This document shows positions 22,871 to 32,099 of a stretch of 64,000 nucleotides of DNA, piece after piece. The notes beneath the pieces are model-generated. The model had not been told where the DNA came from. It saw only the letters and a list, made by a program, of their open reading frames with translations, and did no database searches. The number at the start of each line of letters is the position of its first letter. The first letter of the stretch is position 1. The position numbers and the translations under genes are program-made. Source of the stretch: Nectonema munidae (Eukaryota > Nematomorpha > Nectonematoida > Nectonematidae); contig JAUIRK010000875.1 in the NCBI GenBank assembly GCA_030549495.1, positions 647,501 to 711,500 on the forward strand, written 5' to 3'.

Positions 22871-23086
22871 ACCATATAGTGGAAATGTTCCTTAAAGTGA
22901 TTTTCAAATCCTCTATTTACTATTTTATGCTACTATTTGTCCAGGGAGCCTGCCAAACTCTGTCATAAATGCTCCAGATGGCATATGCAAATCTGAGTTG
23001 TCTTCATAAACTTATTTTGTGGTTCCAAAAATATATCTGAAAAATTGTCTGCAATAACATTTAACTAACCTGAATGAGTCAAAATC

Positions 23087-23705
23087 TTGACTAATTGTAG
23101 TCCTAGAAGTATAATGATCGATTTCGAAAAAGCAATGCAGAACTATTTGATCGTATATTTTCCTGAAGCTGATGTTAAGGGTTGCTTTTTTCATTTATGT
23201 CAAAATATTTATAGGAAAATACTAGAGTGTGGCTTGCAAAAACAATATCAAGAAAATGAAAAATTTTCACTTAAATTGAGAATGATACCAGCTCTTGCTT
23301 TTATACCTCCTGAATCTGTTTGTGCGTTTGAAAAACTCTATGACATAATACCTAAAGTAAGTATGTCAATTTTGGATTATTTCGAAGATCACTTATTGGC
23401 AGACCATGTAGGAGACTACGTCGAAATCCACATCTCTATGGAATATGTGTTTTAGAACAAACGAGCAACGTAATCGTACTAATAACTCTTTGGAAGGATG
23501 GCGTCTAAGCTTTGTATCCTTTGCTGGGTGTTCACATCCGGTAATCTGGAAATTCATTCAACTGTTGAAGAAAGAAATTAATTTTCAGGAGGTTAAGATG
23601 GCTCAAATTACTGTTGGTTTTGTTAGCGAACCTCCCAGAAAAAATATAAAGACATGGCATCACGAATTAATCAATTTAGGACCACTAAAAGCAGACGAGG
23701 AGTAG
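23087..23705 (+). CDS. Mutator-like (MULE) transposase fragment
   Basis: IMIDFEKAMQNYLIVYFPEA, then GCFFHLCQNIYRKILECGLQ, LRMIPALAFIPPESVCAFEK and YFEDHLL, followed in another frame by RTNNSLEGWRLSF and HPVIWKFIQLLKKE. This is the C-terminal half of the MULE DDE domain with the conserved FHLCQ and RTNN.EGW blocks. One frame change falls at about 23445. The N-terminal half with its FLYWCH or zinc finger is absent. It sits in serpin intron 2. Confidence 0.85.
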
Positions 23706-23789
23706 GAAGCAGACGATTTCTATTTTTATCACATTAAAACGCAGACTATAAAAAAGGATACTTCTTTTTAAGTCAATCAAAGGAAATTT

Positions 23790-23903
23790 GTTTTGGAACG
23801 ATTGCGGGATTTTGTCTGGTAAGATTTTGTCTAGGGGGATTATGTGTTCGGGGGATTTTGTCCTACGGAAGATTTTGTCTTTCGGGGTATTTGTCCTGAC
23901 ACC
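23790..23903 (+). repeat. Mutator-like terminal region with subterminal repeats
   Basis: Six spaced copies of a unit close to GGGATTTTGTC (GGGATTTTGTCTGG, AGATTTTGTCTAG, GGGATTATGTG, GGGATTTTGTCC, AGATTTTGTC, GGGGTATTTGTCC), ending in CCTGACACC. Read from the outside, the end is GGTGTCAGGACAAATACCCC. It lies about 90 bases after the MULE reading frame and is best read as its 3' terminal repeat. The 5' partner was not found. Confidence 0.7.
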
Positions 23904-24179
23904 ATTGATAACAGGTCCTCAATATACCCAAAAGTTATGTCCTTGCCGATAATGCACTAATTCAGACGAGTTTTTACATTAGGAAACACGTGAACGGACT
24001 GACATCTAAAGAATTGAGGGCATCTTAATTAAACAGTCTCTATTGATTTCTTTCAAGTGGGGTTGGATCAAATTGTAGTGTTATGGACAAATATATTTTA
24101 TCTGCCCCTAATATGAATATGACAAAAAGCTAAGGACAAATGTATGGTTCAAAATATAAAGAGGCAAAATTATATTGGA

Positions 24180-24444
24180 GTAAGCATACAGTTGTATTTG
24201 ATCCACCCTCTACTTTCCAGATACTTTGCAAACTTCCAAAAACGAAGCTTTACAAAGAAAAGTTAGAAGAAAGTTAACATTTTATCAATCTATATGTCGT
24301 AATTAGATTGCTGATAAAAGAACTCTCTATTTCTTAAAAAAAACTTATTTTTTTTAAATTTCCTCCTTACATATCGTTTGAAAATTAGAATTCTTTATTC
24401 TAGCTAGCATTTTTTCTCATTCAACAAAGAAAACAGAATAATAA
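24180..24444. repeat. Second copy of serpin intron 3 segment
   Basis: Direct repeat of 17700-17950, ending AAAACAGAATAATAA exactly where the hAT MITE starts. After the MITE the intron 3 sequence does not clearly continue. Confidence 0.85.
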
Positions 24445-24661
24445 CAGTGGCGGATCCAAGGGAGGGGGGCCTCATGGGCCTAGGCCCCCCTATGAAAAAT
24501 GACTTCATGGCAAAATAATGTTAAAAATATGAAAACATAGGTAATTAGCGATTCTAAAAGACATAATACAGCTGTCATATTCTCTGAAGACTTTTAGCAA
24601 AATTGCAAAAAATTTTAATAGATTTCGGCCCCCCATATAAGAAATTTCTGATTCCGCAATT
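24445..24661. mobile_element. hAT MITE, about 217 bp
   Basis: The left end CAGTGGCGGATCCAAGGG equals the terminus of the hAT at 38386-41028. The right end GGCCCCCCATATAAG, then AAATTTCTGATTCCGCAATT, is a decayed version of that element's other end. No clean target duplication remains. Confidence 0.7.
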
Positions 24662-25440
24662 TGAAAGAGATTTTATTTTGAAAATATTTTTGGAGGCAGT
24701 ATCTAGAAGTAAACCTCATATCTAATTGAAGCTTTCTGATCATTTTAAACCATAAATGCCAAATCTGAGTCCCAAAATGAAACCAATATCTTCCATTTGG
24801 TATAAAATAGATATTTTATTTAAATTTCAAAAATATTTATGTAAGTTGATTGACACTTTCAGATATTTTAAAACCTCTAAATGCGAAAACTGAGTCTAGA
24901 AATGAAACCTGCATGATCGATTTGGTATAAAACATATATTTCATATAAAATTTTAATCAATATTTTTGGAGACAAATTTTATAACTAAACCGCAAATTTT
25001 ATTTATACTTATAGGTATTTTAAAATCCTAAATCCAAAAATTGAGTCCATAAATGAAACCAGCACGGTTGATTTGGCATAAAAATATATATTTTATATAA
25101 AATTTGGACATTTTTGAAAACAGTTTTCAGATTTAAACCACATATTTTATTTTAAAAGCAAAAACTGAGTCCAGAAATGAAACTAGCAGAAATGAATTAG
25201 AGAGAATATTTGTGGAAATCAGCCAGATCGATTTTGTATAAAAACATATATTTAATGTAAAATTTGATGGAATATTTTTCAAGACAATTTTTAGAAGTAA
25301 ACCGCAAATTTGATTAACACTTATATGTATTTTCAAAATCTAAATGTAAAAAATGAGTCCAAAAATGTAACAAGTATGGCCAATTTACTATAAAACATAC
25401 ATTTTTTTGTAAAATTTGAATGATATTTTATTAGAATTAT
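24662..25440. repeat. Degenerate tandem array, unit about 165 bp
   Basis: About five diverged units. Each contains a TGAGTCCAAAAATGAAACC-like block, then GATTTGGTATAAAACATATA, then TTTATATAAAATTTGAA and an AATATTTTTGGAGAC-like block. Units start near 24690, 24860, 25020, 25140 and 25320. Two related units occur in the right arm at about 61680-61930, so the family predates the duplication of the serpin. Confidence 0.7.
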
Positions 25441-25560
25441 TTCTCATCAATCAAAATTTGGATTGACATTTTCTAAAAAGTGGTCATGTTTATTGAAAAA
25501 ATTAAATATATAAAGACGTATACGTTCAAAACTATATATAATTATAAATTTCTAAGGTAG

Positions 25561-25950
25561 TATATAATATAGACCCTAAGTTATATTATACGGTTAACTA
25601 CAGAAAACCTCAAAATTTTGCTGAAAAATTTTAATTTTTGATTTTTATTGACAGTTTTGGACATGAAAGGGTCATTCAACCTTTCAATATAATATAATAT
25701 AGGTATATAATATAGACCCTAAGTTATATTATACGGTTAACTACAGAAAACCTCAAAATTTTGCTGAAAAATTTTAATTTTTGATTTTTATTGACAGTTT
25801 TGGACATGAAAGGGTCATTCAACTACCGTGAAAATGGTTTCAAAAGATGCAGTTAGCGATTTTAGGAAAAGCCACAAAATTTGAATGGATATGATTCAAC
25901 CAATTGTGTACAATTAATTTTTAAGTGAAGGGGTGGGGGATAATTAATGG
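25561..25950 (+). repeat. Repeat R1, tandem pair
   Basis: A stretch of about 120 bp (TATATAATATAGACCCTAAG to GGGTCATTCAAC) occurs at 25561 and again, nearly unchanged, at 25704, a period of 143. The second copy continues into the GATTTTAGGAAAAGCCACAA block of the R1 family seen in repeat A. Confidence 0.85.
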
Positions 25951-26430
25951 ATAAATATTTGTGGAGTAGTGGCGACTCGAATCGAAAAGAAAATTTTTTT
26001 CTCTACCTCAACTCAGACTTAGTGCCTAAAATGTCTCCTTGTTGGAATTTCTTTAATAATTTTCTTAGTAATTTCGGTAAATTTCTTCATAATTTTCGTT
26101 AAAGATCACTCAGAAACACCGCCAACATCCTCGAAGATCTCTCCCTACTCAACTTAATCCCTTTTTACTCCTGCCTTTTAAATGAATTTACTGAATTTCA
26201 TACTTTTATTACTTTATATATGTTATAGCATTATTTTTGATGTAAAGTGCCATACACTATAAAGGCTTCGGATTTTGATTAATAAAATAAATTGAAAAAA
26301 TTGATTGATATTAAGGAGACTGTGCTTCGATTCGCAGTCTAGGCTAATTTTTTTTAAAGAATTATTTCTTATGACACTTTGGTAATTTACATTGTACTGG
26401 GACATATGCCGATCATACCACATTCTCATT

Positions 26431-26490
26431 TTGCCACGACATATCATATATATAAAGTATATATCTTATGTAACATCATTTTTCTTTCGA
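26431..26490. repeat. 60-bp direct repeat, copy 1
   Basis: TTTGCCACGACATATCATAT, then ATATAAAGTATATATCTTAT and GTAACATC. The inner part is nearly palindromic. It recurs at 28941-29000, exactly at the inner boundary of repeat B. Confidence 0.8.
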
Positions 26491-26967
26491 TGTGTCTTTA
26501 TAAATTTTGGTTTTTTAAATTCTCTACTCACAATTATATTTATTAGATTAAAATTTTTTTTAATTAATTTTCAATACTATTCTCTTTTGTTCTAATCTTA
26601 AAAAGGAAATTTCAAATTTGAAAACAATAAGTTTACTAAATTCCCTCAAACTAAAAGCTAAATAATCATTCATAAGTATTCAGGTATTCGCTAGCTGCTT
26701 TGAAAGAGAATTTTAAAAGCAAAGCGTCTTTGATCATCTCTTTTATGCTTTCTGTAAAAATTCTCAAAACATTTTATAATACAATTTTCAAATTTAATAC
26801 CCAAAATGACTATAAGAGCTTAACATCATCCATGTTTAGAAACTTTTGGTTCTAAATCTGTGTCGATTCTTCTCTGATATTAGTAAGAACGTAAAATAAT
26901 TTCCCCTGACTCCGATTAAATTCCAAGTAAATAATGGCAAATAAATTATTAACTAAAAAAAAATTAC

Positions 26968-27180
26968 CCACATTGAGAAGATTTTCGTATTCACAATTTT
27001 CACCAATCAATTGAGCTTTGCAGATTTGTTTTTTCGAATCTCCACTAGATGCATCTCTCAACACAGATAACATTTGAAACCAACATAGTGAACAAAAAAC
27101 TAAATTACCAGAAGGATGATTTCTCAGCAATTGAGGGAAGACTTTACCAATAAATAAGTTCGAATAATAAGCAAGAGTTT
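26968..27180 (-). CDS. Serpin exon 2, left copy
   Basis: Encodes TLAYYSNLFIGKVFPQLLRN, then HPSGNLVFCSLCWFQMLSVL, RDASSGDSKKQICKAQLIGE and ending LLNVG with donor GTGG/GTAATT in phase 1. It matches serpin helices A-D (N-x-v-f-x-x-L-S at the usual ISPLS, then the G-x-S-x-x-Q-I helix). The ISPLS core is FCSLCWF here and FCGLSLF in the right copy. The acceptor position reads AAAA instead of the right copy's AAAG. Confidence 0.8.
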
Positions 27181-28186
27181 TTTTAAAAAAAAGTGAAATG
27201 AGTAGATATTTTCAATCCAAACCAAGATTGGGATAATCATTTAAGAAATTAGTAAGTAAGAAAAACGTCACAAATATTTTTATTTTCAAATAAATTTTCT
27301 CAATACCTCTTCGTACAAATAAAATCTTTTTAAGAGAAATCATTTCTCAAAAAACAAATAGAGGGAATCTTCTTCTAATCATACAACAAAACCTTTGAAA
27401 CGAACGGAAGAAATTGTAAGATTTTTCATAATTTATCCAAATTTTTTATATTAATCACAACTTTCTACTTCAAGCGTTCTAACCTTCACTAGCCTTTTAC
27501 TTTGTGGCTTGCCATTAATGTTTTATCCTTTGTTCACATTTTTTCTGTTTTCCGCTACACATCAGTGGTGGCATACGGTACGTTACGTTTTGAAATTACT
27601 GTACGATACGAGAGCTTCTTTGTAAAAATACGATTCAAAATTACGAAGGAAAAAAACGAAACTAAGAAAAATTATTTTCTTTAAACTGAACGAGTTTATG
27701 TATCTTATATGTCTTAATGGGTTATGTTATAAATTTGAGGAGTTTGATTAGTTATTTAAAAATGTAAAAAAAAAAAAGGAATTTTGAAAGATTGCGACAC
27801 TTTTTAACCATCAGACACCATCTGGCGGAAATGCAATAAAAACTTCTCAAAAATCTAGCTCAAGTTTATAACATAAAGCATATAGATATAGAAGATAGAA
27901 AAAGTCATTCCCTTGAAAGAAAAGAATGTTTAATTTATGGACTTTTCAAAGATCATTTTATTAAAATTTTAGCTTTTAATTAAAAAAAAAATTTTGTTAA
28001 GGTCCTCTTTAAGTGGAGCTGCCCCATAGAAAAAGGGTACAAACTTCTGTTCAACAAAGTAAAAAATGTTTACCCTCTACTACTAATAATAAGAATGCCC
28101 ATAATAGCTAAATGAATTTATATTAACCTTTGTTGAGTAAAATGCATAAGATTTAGAGTAAAGTAAAAAAGAAATTGGTATTTTAC
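27181..28186. other. Serpin intron 1, left copy
   Basis: Shared with 55628-59017 in the right arm apart from the LINE there. No gene was recognised. Confidence 0.55.
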
Positions 28187-28282
28187 CTTCTTCGGTTGAA
28201 TTCGAGCAGTGACGGAAGGAAATGAGGAAAATGCAAATGAGAAGCTAAAAAGAAGAAAATTTAAATGAGACATATACTTCAT
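28187..28282 (-). CDS. Serpin exon 1 (signal peptide), left copy
   Basis: ATG at 28282 opens a 32-residue segment, MKYMSHLNFLLFSFSFAFSS then FPSVTARIQPKK, ending at donor AAG/GTAAAA. It has a short polar start, a hydrophobic core of about 14 residues and small residues near the likely cleavage site (SVTA), a typical secretory signal. The right copy keeps the same exon with a start one ATG later. The exon ends in phase 0, while the best acceptor of exon 2 needs phase 1, so a small exon or another splice site may be missing from this model. Confidence 0.7.
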
Positions 28283-28448
28283 ACTTATGGTGACGCTGGG
28301 CCTTAAACGATGAGTTTGACTTTTACTACTTTGGCAGTTTAAAAATTTTGGTGCAGGATACAACAATGAAATTTAAGATCAGTACTTGTAAAATTTATAA
28401 AAGAACATTTCTTCAAGATCAAAGAAAATAATTTAAAGAAACCTATGG

Positions 28449-28592
28449 AATAGTAAGAAATTTTGGGCCTTGTTGGTTTTAAGTCCAATACTTTTAAATT
28501 CTAAATGGACTCTTGCAAGAATAGATGATATTGTGAATTGGTTGGCTAAAATTATTATTGATGCAGAAAACCAAGATTTGGTAAAATATTAA
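28449..28592 (+). CDS. Small conserved frame, unknown
   Basis: A 47-codon frame ending in a stop, FWALLVLSPILLNSKWTLAR then IDDIVNWLAKIIIDAENQDL and VKY. The right arm keeps the same frame on its minus strand (about 55224-55367) with about two conservative changes. It runs opposite to the serpin, just upstream of its first exon. It could be the last exon of a divergent neighbour or a transposon remnant; no family was recognised. Confidence 0.3.
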   Translation, partial: NSKKFWALLVLSPILLNSKWTLARIDDIVNWLAKIIIDAENQDLVKY

Positions 28593-28709
28593 AAGTTTTA
28601 CTGGATATAATTGTGCTACACTTTCCGCGTATATTCCTAAACTATTTTAAGATAGAGATATACGTCTGAAATAATTTCTTTCGTTTTTCTTGTTGATTAT
28701 CCAATTGCG

Positions 28710-28940
28710 TCAAAAGTATTCCTTCTCTCTAAAACACTTCCTTCGAGAAGTAGTAACAGCGTGTCTGTATAAACTTATCAACATGTCATTCCTATTTTCA
28801 ATGATAACTTCTTTTTCACATGAAGAACAATGCCACTTAGAAAAGAATGGCGGCATAGCTACAATACTCTCATGTGATACCTGGATATAATGGGCCCGTT
28901 TAGAATGTGTTTTTTGAATCAAAAGTTCCCGCTTGAAGAT
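28710..28940 (-). CDS. Conserved CxxC frame upstream of serpin, left
   Basis: Minus-strand frame: FKRELLIQKTHSKRAHYIQV, SHESIVAMPPFFSKW, then HCSSCEKEVIIENRNDMLIS and LYRHAVTTSRR. The CxxC and following His suggest a BED- or C2H2-like finger, as in transposases or small DNA-binding proteins. The right arm (54911-55100) keeps it with about five mostly mild changes. An acceptor-like TTCTTCAAG precedes it in both copies. No start codon was fixed, and the C-terminal ends differ between arms. Confidence 0.35.
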   Translation of the reverse strand: MFKRELLIQKTHSKRAHYIQVSHESIVAMPPFFSKWHCSSCEKEVIIENRNDMLISLYRHAVTTSRRKCFREKEYF

Positions 28941-29000
28941 TTTTGCCACGACATATCATATATATAAAGTATATATCTTATGTAACATCATTTTTTCTTT
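28941..29000. repeat. 60-bp direct repeat, copy 2
   Basis: Second copy of 26431-26490, starting at the base where the match between the arms of repeat B ends. Confidence 0.8.
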
Positions 29001-29636
29001 CGATGTAACTTTATTCATTCCTTTCCAAATTTATAAAGTCAAAAACGATCATTTTGTCCATCTTCCCAACATTTTGATTTCAATATTCTTTTTGCTCTGA
29101 GATATGATAGTATTGGAATACACATGTCATCACATTTTGTGTTTATACTCAGTAAAATATCAACACCTTAAAGTTGGCTTTTATTCCATTAATCACAATT
29201 GAATAAAAAAAAGCAAATTCAAAGAGAAATCAACGAATATAAAATGAAAATATGAGATATGGAATTTATACAAAAAAGTTTTACAATAAAAAATTTTTAT
29301 TAAGAGAAAATTTCTACGAAGCTTAAAATGCCAAAACACAATTTTGTTCATTTTTTTAATATTTATTCTTATGTTGCTGTGTATAAGTAGTCATCGTTTA
29401 TTCACGAAACCAAAATCTGTCCAAACACCATTTTAATTCAATACTAAAAGTTTTCTACAAAATTTTCAATATGGAAAGATTGTGGGACCGACAAAAATGC
29501 TTTAAACTTCAATTTAACACATTCATGCGCACAATACTTAATTCATTTCATTTCATATTGAATAAAACCTTGTTTTGATTTCAGAAAAAGCATTTACTGT
29601 ATTAAAAAATTTTAATTTGGTTTTTTTAACATGTTC
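29001..29636. other. AT-rich spacer before the hAT
   Basis: No gene seen. It might be the rest of the 3' part of the piggyBac whose coding region lies just beyond the hAT, but no TTAA-flanked end was identified. Confidence 0.3.
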
Positions 29637-30382
29637 GTTTAAACCAGAGGTTCCCAAACTTTTCTAACTTATGTACCTCTGGACCTTTTTTTGGTCACAA
29701 TCGCCCTTGTTCGACTATGCTGAAATTTGTTTATTAATACAAAGTTTTTAAAGTTAAATTAGTTTTAACAACTCACTGTGCTAGCTTAACTCTGATTTTG
29801 TAATCTTGAATTAAATGGAAAAAAAATAAAAGGTTTTATTGGTGGAATTTTAAATCGAATTTCCAAGCAAAATAAAATTGAATTGAAATGAATGTGGCAC
29901 AAAGAAAGGTAAACTAATGTTTTCGATGTGAAGGATGAGTTTGATGGTTTGCAAGCAGTTAGTCAATATTTGGTTTCGAGTTGGTGAGATTCAATCTCAA
30001 GTCTCAACGTTGGACAATTTGTGATCCGTTTTGCTTTTTTGTGAGAAGATTATTAACAACGCTGAAACCCTTCTCCACTAGGTACGAAGATGGAAAAGCA
30101 ATCACTAGTTTGTTTGCAATAGCCGATAATTTGGTATAAGCAAAAGGAATTTCTTTTTAGAACCAAAACTGCTGATAACCTTTTTTAAAAAGCACCTTAA
30201 GCTCTTCTTTACAGCGAATTTCAACCAGTTCTTCTTGTAATGCGATATCTTCTACTTCAGATTCATCAAATGGGTTTATTAGCCAATGAGGTATGTTCAG
30301 AGTTAAAATGTCATCAAATCTAACTTTAAAATCTTCATGAAGAGCATTTTAATACTGGAGGTATACCAAAAAGTTATCATCT

Positions 30383-31027
30383 TCAACTTTTGTCTATGAT
30401 AAATTTGGAAACGTTAATTTTGCCAAGAAAAGTTGCAACAATATACTTTGTCTTAATTAAATTCAGTCTGTCTCCTTGTAAATGCAAGTTGACATCATTA
30501 TATTTAGTGTACAAATCACTTAAATAAGCAATATCTACTTCGAATTTAATCAGGTTTTCTTTGAATTTGCTACGAATCTTGTTAATGGCATTTATGACTA
30601 GTTGAAGAGAATCATGAAGTCTGGCATTCAATGTTTTTGCTACTAAATGTTGCCTGCGAATGACGCAATGAATTGCAAAAACTCCAGGCACACTTCGTTT
30701 CAAATCGCTTATGAAACCACGATACCGACAAAACATTCATGGTGCTCCATCTACAGCTGCTGCTAAAATATTTGATAATGGAATCGATTTTTGAATGCAA
30801 AAGTCTTTCAAAACATTAAATATTGTTTCGCCTTTAGTATCTGTAAGCAAACTTTCAGCAAAGAGCAGCTCTTCATACACCTTTTCGTTGAGGATAAAAC
30901 GGTCGCAAATGAGTACACAGAAAACTCTCAACATCAAGTCTCATTTCATCAATACGCCTTTCAACTGTGTTGTTGCTTAATAGAATTTTTTCGGTACATT
31001 ATGTGCAGATCGATACCAAAACAGTTG
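30383..31027 (-). CDS. hAT transposase, central part, broken
   Basis: LLFAESLLTDTKGETIFNVL, AAAVDGAP (the D-G-A-P of ZBED-like transposases), then in another frame YRGFISDLKRSVPGVFAIHC, VIRRQHLVAKTLNARLHDSL and FEVDIAYLSDLY. At least one frame change lies between DGAP and YRGF (about 30735). The neighbouring C-terminal dimerisation region continues to about 29950 with stops. Confidence 0.82.
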
Positions 31028-31576
31028 TTAACCTTCGCAGGACACACACGGGCTTTTTACTCCATTCAGCATTTTCAATGCCGTTTTTGATATAATATTT
31101 AATATATAACATATCAAAAAAATAGTATGTAAATTTACGTTATTCTCTGGAGTATAAATTGGTGCCAATATCAAAAATATACTGTTCTTTACAGACTCTA
31201 TTTTTTGCGGGTTTCATGACCTTAAGAGAAAATTTTTTCAAAATTTTCGAAAATTGAGTTTTAAAAAAACATGAGAGAAATTTTTTATGCATAAGGAGTG
31301 GAAATCTGTACAATATAATTATCAGATTATCTTGTGAATTTCATAAAAAAAAATTAAAAAAAATTTTTTAACGCCATCTTTAGCAAAAAAAACTTTAAAA
31401 TATTTATCTAAAAAAACGTTTTGGCTGTTTTTTGTAGCTATAAAAATTTTAGAACTGAAAAAATGTTATAGAATAAGTAAATTTTAGATCTTATAAAGCA
31501 ATAATTTTGAAAATAAAGCGCCTAAACTTGAACATAAAATGTAAATCTGATGCTGAAGTTGACCCATAAATTAAAG

Positions 31577-31945
31577 GAAAATTAAAATATAATTCAAAAA
31601 GTAATATAATTTATTGGGCACAGGATTTAAAACGGTGAATTTTCGCCGGCAGTCGGCTTTATCAAACCACAATACTAATGAGTAGGGTAGAAGTCTTCTT
31701 CGCTAATGGAACTAAGCAAGTTTATATAAATCTGATGCTGAAGTTGACCCATAAATTAAAGGAAAATTAAAATAAAATTTAAAGAGTATTATAATTTATT
31801 ACTGTTATTTTATTATGAGTTTTCAACTTCTACCCTACTCATTAGTATAGTGGTTTGATAAAGCCGACTGCCGGCGAAAATTCACCGTTTTAAATCCTGT
31901 GCCATATAAATTATATTACTTTTTGAAATTTATTTTAATTGAACA
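31577..31945. repeat. Foldback (MITE-like) inside the piggyBac
   Basis: Arms of about 110 bp, 31577-31694 and 31825-31945, are inverted copies (CACAGGATTTAAAACGGTGA, TTTTCGCCGGCAGTCGGCTT and their complements). A block TAAATCTGATGCTGAAGTTG with the following 60 bp also occurs twice in direct orientation, at 31542 and 31728. It may be a MITE that captured flanking sequence, or a structured 3' region of the piggyBac. Confidence 0.75.
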
Positions 31946-32099
31946 TAAAAAATTCAAAATATCAAAAAACCTATTTATAAGCAATTTAAAATTTATTTCA
32001 TAAAATATCAAGGGTTATACAAAAAAATAAAGCATTATAATTATATGTTGAACATGATAAAAAAAAAAAGCAAAATCGCAAATTAGAATGGCAAAAAGA

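Larger units (their letters stand above)
5831..28282 (-). pseudogene. Serpin gene, left copy, probably decayed
   Basis: Five exon-like segments lie in serpin order on the minus strand: 28187-28282 (signal peptide), 26968-27180 (helix A-D region), 18245-18554 (helix E-F and following strand), 17154-17454 (central strands) and 5831-6038 (reactive loop and C-terminus). Introns 2 and 4 are enlarged by transposons. The exon 2 acceptor, AAAG in the right copy, reads AAAA here. Exon 4 is about 11 bases shorter at its start than the right copy, putting it out of phase with exon 3. The other donors and acceptors are canonical and their phases agree. The gene therefore looks like a recently damaged paralogue of the right copy, unless alternative splice sites are used. 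Confidence 0.7.
16862..28940. repeat. Inverted repeat B, left arm
   Basis: Reverse complement of 54903-64000, judged by eye. It carries serpin exons 1-4 and their introns. The match at the left end continues to the end of the window in the other arm (GGGATGCGCTTTTATTGACT against its complement near 63975). The inner end falls at 28940, just after AAAAGTTCCCGCTTGAAGAT. Large differences between arms are transposon insertions in the introns. Confidence 0.92.

Noticed and set aside
23790-23903. CRISPR-like or minisatellite array
   Set aside because: Spacing is only a few bases, the organism is a eukaryote, and the array ends in a transposon terminus next to a MULE frame.
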